Shown: positions 23,411-36,475, numbered from the stretch's first letter. The stretch is 64,000 bases of DNA from Chelonoidis abingdonii (GCF_003597395.2 NC_133770.1:89486393-89550392); one strand, 5' to 3'. Translations and numbers: made by a program. Notes: generated by a model not told the origin, from the sequence alone.

Positions 23411-23560
23411 ATAATAGCATTTATATAGCACTTCATGGACCAAATCCTCAGCTGGTGTAAATCAACATAGCACAGTGACTTCACTGGAGCTATTTTGATT
23501 TCCACCAGCTAAGGGTCCATCCATTCATGTTCAAAGTGCTGTACAGACGTACATACAAGC
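23411..23560. repeat. Ancient SINE tail interrupted by a hairpin repeat
   Basis: 'ataatagcatttatatagca' then cttcat is followed after 23518 by 'cattcatgttcaaagtgctg', the continuation of a common SINE tail (tatatagcgcttcat...caaagtgctgtacag). 23437-23518 (ggaccaaatcc to taagggtcc) is a palindromic insertion. Flanking cacttcat and ccattcat may be a degraded 8-bp duplication. Confidence 0.55.
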
Positions 23561-25964
23561 AGCCCAGCTCTGTGGTGAAATACAATCTATTTTTGAAGTT
23601 TTCCATACAGTATTTGAAGAAGTAAATTTAAAATTAAAGCTCATGTACATAGGTGAATTCTTCTGGAGTAATAGGGGACAGAGAGATCAGATTTGGTCTT
23701 GAAAGTGGCTAGTCCTTTCCTAACCAACTGCCTCTATTATTGCAGTAGGATCATTGAGCTCTCTCTGCAATGCCATGTGAGCATCTTCTCCCTTGCAGCA
23801 TGCTCCATTCCGCATGGTTGCACAGCTCCCAAGAACAGACCGCTTTCATTAGGGGAAAGTCCCAGTCCCCCCAGCTCAAGAGCGAGGATCCAGGCAGATT
23901 CTTTAAAAATAAAAACAGATCACCAAGGCAGGTAGGTATCTCCTTGATTTAGTCTTGCCATGTCCCCCTGGTGGTACATGAGCTTCTCAATACGGCTCAC
24001 ACAGCTGGTAACCAACAGGTGTGTGAGATTGTGACACTACATGGTTTGAAAGCTATGAGGCAAAATTCCACCAGCATTCATTCTTATGACTTCAGTGGAG
24101 CTTCTTCTAATTTTCCCTGGTGTGACTCAGGCCAGGATCTAGCCCTTTCCTTTTGGCTCTCTTCAGTTATATTTTTAAGGTTGATTGTTTCTTCTTAGTG
24201 TTTGTGTACATGTTGCTTGGAGCTGACCTTACACAGCTATGTACCATAAGCCATAGTTAGTACTCTGTAGCTGTATAGAGGTGTAGACCAGTGGGGTGTA
24301 ATATTCTCATTAGTTCAGGCTAACTAATAATAAGTAGTTCTATCCTAGTTGCCAGGTTTTTGATTTGTGAGTTGAGACAGTTTGAACACTTCTGCAGTGT
24401 CTTGCTGACTGCATACAAGGTGCTGCCGAGTTTGCCATCTGCCTGCATGCTCACAGTGGTAATTATATCAGAGTGTCACAAGTGCTGGAACAAGAGGGAT
24501 GTCAAATGCACTTTCCTTCCTTTTGAAGGTAATTTTCATTTTCTCAGCTCATTTGGAACTGCATATGATTATCAGCTGCAGGTGTGAGAGCAGCACAGAA
24601 AAAGAGGTGAACAGAGAGAGAGAGAGAAGGAGAAAGAGAGAGAGAGAGGTCTTTACTCCTAGAATGCCCAGAGTAGAGTGCATATGCTAATCTTGGCAAT
24701 TTTAAATTAAGTGCAAGGCTGGAAAAATTCCTTCATTATCACCGCACATATTTTTGACTGCTATCTTAAAGTCTTTTTTATTAGTCAAATAGCCCAAAAA
24801 GCATGTCCCTTTGTTTGAATGGCATTTGGAATTAAAAAAAAAAATTGGAAAGCTATTGAAAGTGAAGCTGTACTCAGTTTGCTGCAGATGCAAGGGATTC
24901 TTTGTATTGTTTTGATTGCTGCTGCTGTTTGGGTTGTAGTTTCAAAATATTATGGAGTTAAGAAGGTTGGTGAGTAGCAGGGGAGGTGATTTAGTCAGCA
25001 AGAGACTGACTTAAAATATAGACTACAGGGCTCTAGACAAGCAAGGTCTAGTATAAGGAGGACTGATAATTGTCATTTCTCTCACTGGGAAGGGGAGATG
25101 TCAACATCTGTTTACATCAGCACCCTCTGCTGGCTGATCCAGAAGAACAGGGAGGTTAATATGGACAACTATGATGCCTCTTGACGTGATCAAGAGATTT
25201 GTCAGGTGGCCTACAGAAGAACAGGCAGGTAGGAACTGACCTTCATTTTAGGAAGTATTTGAAGAACTCTCTGGATCGGAACACTCTCAAACTCTGGGGA
25301 AGTTTGGATCTGGCTCTGCAACAGATCCTTATTGCTACAGTGGGCCGATCCAACCCTCAAACTCTGGGCATGATTAGGGTAGGATCGAAATGTTGTGGCT
25401 TTAATCCATCTCATGGAACTTGTGGGAAGGGAGCCATGTGGGAGGAAATCTTCATGAGGGTCCTCTTCCATAGTTTCTTCCTGATTGTTCTGTCAGGGGA
25501 AGAAGAGATTTGCTCCTCAGGAGGTGAACTGTGGAAGCTGCCAACAAACTGCAAAGATCCTGGGGGAATCCACTGGGGAACTGGACCATTCATAGCCACT
25601 TTGGGCCCACAGCAATCTCTGTCCTGCTCCGTGGCAACAGGGCTGTAAGGAAGTTTTGTATCAGAGACTGCTCTTGGTTATTGCCCTTTGAATCGCCCTT
25701 AGAGGAAATCTTCACTGTCCAAACTCACCATCTCCTCCAACACAAACACAGCCCACAGCCCACTGCAGCCTGTCTGGTCCTGCCTCCTTATATCCCAACC
25801 CCAGGGAAGACCTACCTCTGGGTCTTGGGAAGAAGTTGATACTGTGGAGGAGTGGCTGTGAGATTATGTAGTGGGGGAGATTCACACACAGAGGATCCTT
25901 TCCATGCACGAATTTTGAGGGGCACAGGATCTGGGACCCTCCCCACCCCTGTGGCTCAGTCTCC
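23561..25964. other. No gene assigned; includes a GC-richer stretch
   Basis: 25190-25960 is GC-richer and holds overlapping frames on both strands (longest 149 codons, plus 25199-25648) without any recognised domain. It reads like an old unclassified repeat. 24500-24600 has a 'tcagctgcaggtgtgag' E-box-like cluster. Confidence 0.35.
24613..24649 (+). repeat. (GA)n purine tract
   Basis: AG-only tract made mainly of GA dinucleotides. Confidence 0.9.
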
Positions 25965-26078
25965 AGCCCGAGTCCAAACATCTACTCTGCTATTTTATAG
26001 CCCAGCAGCCCAAGCTCCACAAGCCCGAGTCAGCAGCCCGGGGACAGCCAAGGGCATTTTATTGCAGTACAGACATAC
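25965..26078. mobile_element. Terminal part of a short DNA transposon
   Basis: 'cagcagcccaagctcc' repeats lead to 'tttattgcagtacagacata' then ccctc. This resembles the end of a non-autonomous DNA element related to the 'ggctatgtctacact' type at 40589. Only one end is seen. Confidence 0.35.
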
Positions 26079-26104
26079 CCTCTGTGCCTACATGTTTGCA
26101 GGGT

Positions 26105-26205
26105 CAGGGCCTAAGTGACTTGCCCAAGTTTACTCAACAAGTCTGTGACAGAGGCAGGAAGAGAAGCTGGCTTTCCTATCTCCTGATTCCATGTCATAAC
26201 TTAAG
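26105..26205 (-). repeat. MIR-type SINE fragment
   Basis: 'aagtgacttgcccaagttta' and 'gtctgtgacagaggcaggaa' match the MIR box region in reverse. Confidence 0.6.
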
Positions 26206-27561
26206 TATTATCCTTAAAATCATTAATTGCTTTTAAAAGCTCCAAATAATTCTGAGGCACTCAAAATTCCTTGTTCTTTCAAGAAATAAAACTGTGTTAA
26301 TTCTGAACATCTTTCACCATTCAATATTATTTGAATCACATTTTATTTTCTTTCCAAAGCAAGACTTCTGCAGCTCTTATTAATATTTGTGGTAGATTTT
26401 ACAGACAAGATTGCCAATCAACAAATGGAAAGTGGACAATGTATTTACTACATGGTCTGCATTCTCCCCAGCAGATTTAGTACCTCACCGCATAATTTAA
26501 AAATATCAAGAAGAAGCAAAGAGTTGAACATGTAATCTCATAGACCTGAGTGTTATAGCCACAGAAACATACAGTGCTGTATACGGAGAGTCCATTGAGC
26601 CTGAGGAAAATAAGGTTTAGGTCTCGGGACTGGATAATTTTTATCTCATTTGAAATGTTTTTAGGGTAGTGGCTTTTTTAGTGACAACCCTATATATTAT
26701 TCGCGAGTTATAATAGCAAAACAAAAATTGTCACTCATCCTCCGTGACTAAGATGGAGACATACAATTGAGGATGATTCTGTTCCCATTTTCAGATATAA
26801 AGGGGCAGTGAACATCCCTTTCTATAAATTAAAGGGTAGGACTATTGGATAATATGTCTTTAGAAAAACAAATCACCCTAGACAAGTGGCTAGCTATTAT
26901 TTTCCTATATTGCCAAACTCAGACCCCTCCTAATTGTGTTTTTAGGCCTCTTTTGGTTCAAGCCTGCACAGAATTCTAGTTTCGATTTTCAGGAACTTAT
27001 TCTCTTTCCAGGGCACTTTTTGGATTTCTCTCAGCATAGTAAAGGTCCTTTCCATCCTCCCACAGTTAATCACCACCAAGTCTCCACATCAGAGGCACTA
27101 ACAAGCTTCTTTCTGATCAGAGGAATGGGCACAATTCCATTTAGAAGAATCTAAATGGTTCAAGCTTTAAGTGACATAAAGCCCTCCTTTTCTGTAGGGG
27201 GATAAAGGCGCTGGACCTGATTCATTATTGCCCTCCACTTGTGTACTCATTTAGGTCAGTGTAATGTGTGTGTGAAATGCAGCCATTTGGATCTGGTGGC
27301 ATTTTACGCCCACTTTGTAGTCATACAAATGCAGGATGATGATGAACTGGGCCCTCTGTCACATGGAATTACTGGTACCTAGGACAAGAGACCAAGACAA
27401 AGACTGAACCTGTATCTCCTATATGGTAATTGTCATGGATCCATGGGCTGTATGCCACTCCTCAGCTTTTAAATGGTTCCTTGGAGTCCCTTCACTGTGA
27501 CAGACCCCCAAAGGGTTGCACTCTTCTTTAAGCATTGGCCACAGTGGCTCAGAGACTGAGC
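26206..27561. other. No feature assigned
   Basis: AT-rich; no ends or motifs recognised. Confidence 0.4.
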
Positions 27562-27569
27562 CTCTAGAC

Positions 27570-28224
27570 CAGGGATCGGCAGCCTTTCAGAAGGGGTGTG
27601 CCGAACCTTCATTTATTCACTCTAATTTAAGGTTTTGCGTGCCAGTAATACATTTTAATGTTTTTAGAAGGCCTTTTTCTATAAGTCTATAATATGTAAC
27701 TGAATTATTGTTGTATATAAAGTAAGCAAGGTTTTAAAAATGCTTGATAAGCTTCATTTAAAATTAAATTAAAATGCAGAGCCCCCCAGACTGGTAGCCA
27801 GGCCCAGGACAGTGAGAGTGCCACTGAAAATCAGCTCGTGTGCCATAAGAACATAAGAATGGCCGTACTGGGTCAGACCAAAGGTCCATCTAGCCCAGTA
27901 TCTGTCTACCGACAATGGCCAATGCAGGGGGCCCCAGAGGGAGTGAACCTAACAGGTAATGATCAAGTGATCTCTCTCCTGCCATCCATCTCCATCCTCT
28001 GACAAACAGAGGCTAGGGACACTATTCTTTACCCATCCTGGCTAATAGCTACTTATGGACTTAACCACCATGAATTTTTCCAGTTCACTTTTAAACACTG
28101 TTATATTCCTAGCCTTCACAACCTCCTCAGGTAAGGAGTTCCACAAGTTGACTGTGCGCTGCGTGAAGAAGAACTTCCTTTTATTTGTTTTAAACCACAC
28201 ATGCCATAGGTTGTGTACCCCCTG
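27570..28224. mobile_element. hAT element split by a CR1
   Basis: Flanks CTCTAGAC (27562-27569) and CTCTAGAC (28225-28232) are identical 8-bp duplications. The start CAGGGATCGGCAGCC and the end 'ggttgtgtaccccctg' match the ends of the intact copy at 41380-41677. The interior (atttattcactctaattta and cattttaatgtttttagaag) is shared with that copy. A CR1 occupies 27847-28199. No transposase frame. Confidence 0.92.
27847..28199 (-). mobile_element. 5'-truncated CR1 inside the hAT, with ORF2 C-terminus
   Basis: The 3' end is at the left (aagaacataagaatggccg). On the minus strand a frame gives the CR1 ORF2 C-terminal words FFFTQRTVNLWNSLPEEV then a VFKSELEKF-type end (about 28042-28170). The 5' end stops in 'atttgttttaaacc'. 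A TGCCAT on each side (27841-27846 and 28201-28206) may be the target duplication. Confidence 0.88.
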
Positions 28225-28259
28225 CTCTAGACTCCAGCACTCCTGTTTCATACTGTGAG

Positions 28260-28910
28260 CTCTGCCCAGTAAGTCGAACTGAGATACTCTTCTTCATAGA
28301 ATGTATGCCCTCTTCAGGGATCAATGCATCTCTGCCAGTATGTGCAGCGACTCCAGACAGCCTTTTCAAAGCAGAGTAGGGTTTATTAGCCAACTGGAAC
28401 ACAGCATCAGGAAGTCCTTAGGTTAAAACAGAAAAACAAATGTGAAGACATAGTCCATACTGGCCAAGTCAGGGCTTCCCTGAGCCATGCTGCTGTGAAA
28501 CCATCTTGGCTTCCTCTCTCTGTCTCTGTCTCCCAGTCCCAGCTGAATTTCCTTGTCTCTCCAGAGACCCACTCTTACCCTAGCTGCCTGTCACTTCTCT
28601 GTCCCTCCTTCTCCTCCTGCAGACCCCTGCTGAGTTCACATATTCATATACTGGAGTTTCCCATTGTTAGGTGTCAGTTGTTTGGTCGTTGGGGTTCCCA
28701 TTAATATGGGTGGGTTTCAGCCAGGTCTTTAACGACTCATTCATACCACCACAGACAGTTACATGACACAGTTACCTCGTGTTTCCAGTTCTACCCCCAA
28801 AGCATATTTTGAATCCTTTTACACTCGCTGGGTAGCAATTCCTAGTCAAGTCTGTCACTGCCATGCATAGCATTTATAACATTACAGAAAATTCTCACTT
28901 CATCACATCA
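28260..28910 (-). mobile_element. Possible LTR-like repeat
   Basis: Pyrimidine-rich body with an AATAAA on the minus strand at about 28380-28385 and a TG-type start on the minus strand near 28905. No target duplication or coding part. It could equally be another repeat class. Confidence 0.25.
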
Positions 28911-29007
28911 TGATGAGCTATGCTTCTAGGTCATCGAGCTGGCCACAGTTTTTACTGCTTTAGAATAACTTTTATACTGAGACAAGTGTTTTATGCTAGA
29001 TCTAGAC

Positions 29008-29454
29008 CAGTTTTTTCATATTGTGGGCCACATGTTAAAGAGATTGTCTGTGGGACTAAAAAGATTGTACTGTGGACCACCTACCTCTCTTCTTTGTGAC
29101 TGTGCAGCCCACACACTCTCCCATTCCTGGTCACACAAGATCCCTTTTGCAACTGCAGTGATTACACAGGAAAGTATTTAATGCCTTTTTAGTTGATTTT
29201 AATGTGATAAGTGTGTTGTGCTTTTGGAAAAAAATTAGGCTCACTGTGTCTGCTATTTGCTTTTCATTTAATCTCTCCCTCCCATCTCTTCTATGTCTCT
29301 TTGATGCAAAAAGGAAATGTGCCAGCACCAAAGCCCATTGAAGTCTATGAAAATGCTTGCACTGACTCCAATCAGCATTGAATCAAGTCCTATGTGACTA
29401 AACAACTCTCTCTAGACTATCAGTGATCCATGGACAAGAGTTTGGGAACCTCTG
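29008..29454. mobile_element. Degraded hAT-like element
   Basis: It starts CAGTTTTTTCATATTGTGG, an apparent deletion of the usual CAGTGGTTCTCAAACTTTT, and ends 'gagtttgggaacctctg', the expected inverted end. No duplication is visible. Old. Confidence 0.45.
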
Positions 29455-30037
29455 TTGTATTCATGATATTAGTTATTATGTAATGGTGACATTACTTCTA
29501 GATATTGTCACCCCCTGTGCTGAGTAGTAGATGCCTGGGGCTTTGAATATTTGCCCCCCGCTGGAGGAGAAATCAGTGACACAGAATCTGGGTATATACT
29601 TAGTGTGACTTTGTTTTATTTACACATATGCACCACTTCTAGAACAGAAGTCATCACAAAAAATGCAGAAGAAATATCTTATTTCAGGAACTTAACTGAA
29701 ACACCAGTGCTTGGATCCTATGGAACAACTCCTTTGCAAGGACTGACTTTAGTTAGAGAGATTAGGGCAGAGAGAAAACTCCCTTGCTGCTTGCCACAGC
29801 TCCCTCCAAAGGACTTTCATCAGAAAAACAACATAAGAAAAACAAAAATAACACAGCATTTTCTTCCAAGACTAAAAATTTGCTCAGATGCTTAAAAAAA
29901 TCCAACTTTTAAGACTGTTTAACACCACCACCTGGTGATATCGTGTATAACAGAATAACAACTCTGACGGAGGTCTAACCGACATATTCAGGTAGGCAAT
30001 GAAGGGGGTTGGATCAACAATATCTGGTGTGATATTA
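29455..30037. other. No feature assigned
   Basis: The 114-codon plus frame at 29551-29895 shows no known domain. Confidence 0.4.
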
Positions 30038-30536
30038 ACTAAACCTGAGCAAATAGTAGAGGAAAAATTATTTTATAAATATTTGAAAGCAAATTTAGAT
30101 TCAGCTGTTTGCTACATTTTTATGTTCATTTTCCCTGAACGTTTTGGTTTAGCAGTGCAAATACTTGCAAAAAGTGAATTTTAGCTAATATTCACCACAA
30201 GAAAATATCAAATAACATATTCAATTGTAAACGTGCCCCCTGCCCTCAGATTGCAATCAGTGCCTCATTGGCTGATCATCCAAAAAGGGAAACAGAAGCA
30301 ATTCTCAGCAACTTATGAACCACACCAGCAGCCAGCATGAATTTTGAATTGTGAGTATTTTGCAATTTGCAGTTTTTGCTTGATCTGCAGACCAAGAATT
30401 AATCACTGAAGAAATTTTGTATTATGAATAAATTCAAGAATTCCACAGTCCATGGACAGCTGTTGATAGGGGGGAAAAGGTGAAATTAATCAAATAAATT
30501 ATTCATGATGAATTATTTACCCAACTCTAATTATAA
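30038..30536. mobile_element. Possible ancient inverted-repeat DNA element
   Basis: Left 'acctgagcaaatagt...aaaattattttataaatattt' matches in reverse the right end ('aaataaattattcatgatga' then attatttacccaactct). Arms are about 45 bp and diverged. No frame. Confidence 0.35.
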
Positions 30537-33500
30537 CAGGGTAGGTAGAAAAGTAATTAGGTTCTGAAAAGTGGTGGGATGATCCCTCTGACAGCTGGCA
30601 TCTCACACACAGACATGCACACACAACTACATGGAAATGCATCACAAGCACACTTCTTAGGGAATACTGCCTATTTTAATTATAGCCTCACATAAGACTG
30701 ATGGGTTTGAATCTGCTACGTAGAAAACTCTTAATCGCATTTTAGTTCAGGCCACTAGGTAAACATGAGTGGTAGCAAATGGTTAGTTATACTGGCTTTT
30801 TTCCCCTCATTTAGTTTAATAGCTTTAAAATGTTTTCTTTCTGCATTAGAGAGAGCACTAAACTGCTGTGTACCTCAGGAGAGGAGTGCTAAAAAAACAA
30901 CCCAAACCTTTAGTGCAAACCAAAAATCCATACTAAATTAAGAAGGCTTTCTGACCTGCAAAAGACCTACCATTTCACCGACTGTAAAATCAGAGTTCTG
31001 TAATCTCTCTCTCTCAAAACCAGTTAGTTATTTAAAAATAGAAGCCTCTTTCTTCTCCAGCTGTCAAGGCCTCTGTTTCCTACCTCAGAAGCCAGCATTT
31101 ACTGATGTTCTTTGAATGACACCCTCCTCAGTTCTAAGATGGAGCAGAGAGTGAAAGAATGTCGCATTCACTGATGGATGCTGAGACCTTGTCAAGAATG
31201 TTGCTTAGCAACCTCCCTGGTGCTGCATTTTGGAAGGGCGGGGGAGAAAGCAGCATAACATACAAATTAAGGAGAATATATGAACATGTTTTTTAAAAGG
31301 TAGCCAGAATGAAGAACCACTGAGCAGTTTATCTCCAAGTTCCTTAACGATTTGGTAGGACTGGATCTGGCAAACCTTACCAGACCCACAAGAGCAGTTG
31401 AAGTGGGACTACTCACTCCAGCAAGGAGTGGACAAGTGAGTAAACAAGATCTAGTCCTTTAGCTGGCACTTTTATTCCCTTTTATCTAAAAAGGTGAATT
31501 CTTTCCCATGTGTTCCCTATAGCTACAAAGCAGGTCAGAACTATATGATTCTTACTTATTACTATATTTAATTTGTATCTGACCCTATAGATAATGTTTG
31601 GCAATATAGGCCAGAACCCTCTTCTAGTTGCTGAGGGTCTTTGTGCAGCAAGGGCTAACAATACTTGTGGTGCAGGGGTTGTGACAAGCTGTGGGTATTA
31701 ACAGTGAAAGGTCATAAGCTGTGCTTTTTAGGCAACTTCTGGAGTTTTTGTTCATTGACTTTTTACTATATTAACCACTTGAGGGCAGTGTTTGAACTAA
31801 CTGTCAGGTAGAGGTTATTGGTAGAGCAAAAACAGAACTTGCGTTTGTGTGTATGATTGCAAGAGAGGGATCTTCAATGCTCTTGTTAATATCCTACAAA
31901 TAAGTGAGGACTCTATATTAAAGTGCACGTGCATTAGTGAGATTCATGTAATCTGCACATGGCAACTTTTGTGGACAGCAAAGAAGTAAAGTGTCCTAAA
32001 CAAAATGAGTGGAATGGCTATTGGAACTTTAAGATGCTTCATGACTGTGGATTCATTCCAAGTGTGTGTTCTGTCTACATGTGGCACACTCTTGTATTCA
32101 TCTTTGTCATAGATCCCCTCTTTGTCCATCCTTACAGCTGATATTCTAACTCAATTTACTGCAAAAATGCCCATCATTCAAATATAAATATCCCAAGCTG
32201 CTAGCTTTCTCTGCAGTCAAGTTTTAAAGCAGAGTGTGACCTATATACAGTAAGTACAAAGGGACTAAAAAGTGAAGAGGAAGAACAGGAAGGATGATGG
32301 GGAAAGAGGAGGATTATGTGTATTTGTTACCTTTGCCTTTGTGTCATCCAAGAATCTCAACCCTTGGGTTAAGGTGAAACCATGACATATTAATAAAATT
32401 CTCACAAATAACACATTCTTACAAATATATTTACATTAGATTTTTATTGTCCACCCTCCTAGCAAAATTCACATTAGAGAGAAATTGCTAGTCATTAATA
32501 TACAATAAGGCTTCCATTTCTTCCTCTTGAATATCAGGTCCCCAAATACCACATAATAGTCCACAATATGCCAGTGACTCTGGGATTTTATAACACTAGC
32601 AATTTGGAATGTACTCTCAGTGTTTTTCCCCGGGTGATATGAAATCAATCAGCACTGCAGAAAAGGAAAAGAAACCAACATCATGTATTAGTCAACTTCA
32701 GAGCATTACAAAACTGGGATTTCCACATGCTGAATACAAATGTGGCTAGATGTGTTCAGATATTGCAATCAAATAGCTTTGAATGTCAAATGAAATTACT
32801 TTGGGAATCTGCTAAGCCCTCTTCTTAAAGCACATTGGTACATAAATCCTCTTCTTTCACTTGATTAGTCCAAAAGGCTATAGGATATATTATTACATAA
32901 CAGAAAACATGACCAAAGTGTTAGTCATTAGCTTCATTGAATGCATAAATTCCCCAAGGTCCTCATTTATTCTAGTTCCATATCTTCTGAATGGAAAGCA
33001 GTCAGTGAACTTAATAAATAAAAATATACTTTTAGACTCATTCACACTTGTTTATAAATACATTTTTTCCAAGAAAATCCCTGGGGACGTTAGCATCATC
33101 CCTCTCTTGCTCAAATTGAATGTGATAACAAAATAAAAATATAGTTATTACATGCATATTAAATAAGCATTATGGACAAAACTGTTTTTGTTCCCCGTTA
33201 GATGATAAAATCATTCTTGCTGACACAAACTCAGATAATAATAATGATCAACTCTAAGAATAGATTTCTTTCTCAACTTAATTAAATCACAAAGATACAT
33301 ACTCAGTCTAACTTTGACAAGCTGCTGCAGCAGCAGAGCCAGGTAACCAAATGTCTCTATAACCTGAGAAAATGGTCATGAAAAGTGGAGGCTTCGTAGT
33401 GCACAGACATTGACATGAACACTGGAGGAAACACAGTCTCCAATTCAGGAAACCACCGTATTCAAGCAAGCACTTCAGCATGTGCCTAAGTTCCAATGAG

Positions 33501-34327
33501 ACTTAAATATGATCTCCAGTTTAAGTGTGTCTTTGAAGTGCTTTTCTGAATTGGATCCTAACGTGTTGCCACAGGGTTGTATGGAACTCCTAAGTCTCAT
33601 GCGTGTGCTCTTATTGGAGAGGTTGCTGCCACCGTACCAAACCAGGAAAATAGTAATGCAGAACCTTTCATTGCAAATCATTATTTGACAGCTTATTAAC
33701 TAGTCAGTACATACATCAGGCCAAGTACTGGTATAAAAGTGGCATAGCTTCATTGACCTCAGTGCATCTACACCAGTTTATACCACTAGCTCAGGGACCT
33801 GCTCAATGGAATCTAGAGGAGAACAGATTGGACTCCTTTGAATTTAGTTGTTTAACTTAACCATGGCAATTGTTCTTTATGATGTACAAAAAACTGTGAT
33901 AAATAAAAAACAGAGACATAACTCCCCTGTTTTCTGTATGATAGTGGTGAAGGGAATATAGTTTTACTTACCTCAACTTCCCCTACAATTTAAGCCTTGT
34001 AGTGTAGCTGTATGCTGTTAAGCAGTTATTGCAATCCACTCTGGAGATAGTTACATATGAATGTTTGGTGAAAAAGTGTGTCGCTTGTATTTAGTTTAAT
34101 GATCTAATTCTATAATCTGAACTTGGGTGAGGGTGCATGGAAAAATGTTGCTGAACAAATCTGGGGTGAGGCCCTATATTTCTCCACGTTTAAGTCTCTC
34201 CTGAAGACCAATTTCTGTCATGATGCCTACAAGAAAATTGACAGTGTCAAACCTGAAGGAACAATCTAGGTATAATTTACAGCATTTTTATACATTTATT
34301 TACTCCCCCCACCTACTTTGTTTGCGT
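30537..34327. other. No feature assigned
   Basis: Long AT-rich region without clear transposons. A half-palindrome lies at about 33719-33800. Short frames (32861-33136, 91 codons) look like chance. Confidence 0.4.
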
Positions 34328-34520
34328 ACATGTCAGTCTTTAGACTGTCAAATCTTGGGGGGTGGGATAATGGGTTCTGGATGGAAAACACACTTTGGAC
34401 GCTACTAGATAAAAATAAAAAACAACAATAACCATCCTTACATGAGAATTATTTGCAGATGCTGGGCCTACATTTGTAAAATACTTTGGGTATACTTGGG
34501 TATAAGAGGCATTATATATT
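34328..34520 (+). repeat. Ancient SINE/LINE-tail repeat
   Basis: 'gtctttagactgtcaaatct' then tggggggtgggata, and later 'ttgtaaaatactttgggtat', follow the order of an old amniote tail (ttagattgtaagctctttggggcaggga). Confidence 0.4.
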
Positions 34521-35247
34521 GTCAATGCAAGCTACTATTACCATTAAATATAGTACACATGCAATCAAAATACAATATACTCTTCCAGTCTGCAAATAAC
34601 AGTAACAGGAGAGAAGGGAAAACAATAGAATTCAAAGATGAGGCTGGAAAACTGGAGAGGTTTTTGGATCTGTCTAAAGATGTGATTGATTCTCTATTCT
34701 ACTTCAGTTTATTTGTGCTCACAAGTCAGCTTCTGTATGAGAGAAAAATAGAAAGACTAAATCAGCACTTTTCCCTCCACCCAAGATTTGTGTATATGTT
34801 GCAATTAGGGTAACAGATTATACCTCCAATTTTAGAAAATTTTCTGTTTAAATTTGCAAGTACATATACGCCTCTACAATATCTGACATCTGCTCATGCA
34901 TGCAAATAATTGTTTTGACACTGTGACAGTTGCAAGAATGTTTTTTAATTTTTGATACATGTCAGACTGATAAATAAAGTTCAATTCCTATTTGCTAGTG
35001 ACATAGATTTTTGAGTAAAGGGTTTTCTTACTTTTGCAACCCATTTTTCCTAGTCCACGCTGGACACTTCAAAACACTCAAGGTGTTTTTGTGAGACTCA
35101 AGCTTTTTCTTTTTCAGTAGCCTGCTTTCTGTTTTCCTTACTACTATGAATCAAGCTATTTCTGGTTGTTTATGGATATTTTAATTGTTTTGAGACTTTT
35201 TTTAATAAAAAAAAGGAAGGATGGTCTTATGCTTCATGCATTGGCCC
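34521..35247. other. No feature assigned
   Basis: AT-rich; 123-codon plus frame at 34442-34813 without motif. Confidence 0.4.
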
Positions 35248-35505
35248 AGATTTGAGGAGATTTAGATTCATTTCCTGTCTCTGCCACAGACTTTGTGTAT
35301 TTATCATTTGTATTGCCATAGTCTCATCAGACCAACCAAGCCAGAGCCCCATTGGGTATAGACACATAGTAAGAAACATATCCTGCCCCAAAAAGCTTAT
35401 AAACCAATAGATGAGACAGACAAAGGGTGGGGGTGGGGGAAAATGTTTATCTTCATTTTATAGATGGTATGGAGAGATTAAGTAACTTACCAAAGATCAT
35501 GTTTT
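35248..35505. repeat. Ancient SINE remnants, MIR start (+) and tail (-)
   Basis: 35248-35298 resembles the MIR start (cctgtctctgccacagac). 35299-35505 matches in reverse a tail with 'gagccccattgggtat', 'cctgccccaaaaagctta' and 'attttatagatgg...agattaagtaactta'. Confidence 0.55.
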
Positions 35506-35532
35506 CTTTTAGTTACACTCTTTTGGGCAAGG

Positions 35533-36475
35533 ACTGTCATTAATGATCTGGAAGATGGTGTGGACTGCACTCTCAGCAAATTTGCAAATGACACTAAACT
35601 GGGAGGAGTGGTAGATATGCTGGAGGGTGGGGATAGGATACAGAGGGACCTAGACAAATTAGAGGATTGGGCCAAAAGAAACCTGATGAGGTTCAATAAG
35701 GACAAGTGCAGAGTTCTTCACTTAGAATGGAAGAATCCCATTCACTGTTACAGAGTAGGGACTGAATGGCTAAGAAGCAGTTCTGCAGAAAAGGACCTAG
35801 GGGTTATAGTAGACGAGAAGCTGGATATGAGTGAACAGTGTGCCCTTATTGTCAAGAAGGCTAATGGCATTTTGGGCTGCATAAGTAGGGGCATTGTCAG
35901 CAGATTGTGGGACTTGATCATTCCCCTCTATTCGACATTGATGAGGCTTCATCTGGAGTACGGTGTCCAGTTTTGGGTCCCACACTACAAGAAGCATGTG
36001 GAAAAATTGGAAAGAGTCCAGCAGAGGGCAACAAAAATGGGGGCTGAAACACATGACTTATGAGGAGAGGCTGTGGGAACTAGGATTGTTTAGTCTGTAG
36101 AAGAGAAGAATGGGGGTGGGGATGAGGGGTTTGATAGCTGCTTTCAACTACCTGAAGGGGAGTTCCAAAGAAGATGGATCTAGACTGTTCTCAGTGGTAC
36201 CAGATGACAGAACAAGGAGTAATGGTCTCAAGTTGCAGTGGGGGAGGTTTAAGTTGGATATTGGGAAAATCTATTTCACTAGGAGGGTGGTGAAGCACTG
36301 GAATGGGTTACCTAGGGAGGTGATGGAAGCTCCTTCTTTAGAGGTTTTTAAGGTCAGGCTTGACAAAGCCCTGGCTGGTATTATTTAGTTGGGAATTGGT
36401 TCTGCTCTGAGCAGGGGGTTGGACTAAGTGACCTCCTGAGGTCCCTTCCAATCTTGATATTCTATGATTCTCTGA
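35533..36475 (+). mobile_element. 5'-truncated CR1 LINE
   Basis: This is the largest CR1 piece, running from the RT thumb region to the 3' end. The 3' tail is 'gaggtcccttccaatcttga' then TATTCTATGATTCTC, the CR1 terminal microsatellite. It lies within the surrounding ancient SINE region, whose tail continues at 36487. Confidence 0.92.
35560..36388 (+). pseudogene. CR1 ORF2 reverse transcriptase C-terminal fragment
   Basis: ORF2 of CR1 encodes an endonuclease and a reverse transcriptase. Here only the C-terminal part remains. The first frame (35560-36063, 167 codons) holds FANDTKLGG, then [25 protein letters not shown], a [17 protein letters not shown] stretch and [12 protein letters not shown]. 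The second frame (36110-36388) holds DDRTRSNGLKL, then WNGLPREVMEAPSLEVFK. A small deletion near 36040-36060 puts the halves in different frames. The catalytic part lies upstream and is missing, so the copy is dead. Confidence 0.9.

Noticed and set aside
25199..25839. 149-codon plus frame
   Set aside because: Overlapping frames on both strands and no recognisable domain; probably an old GC-rich repeat.
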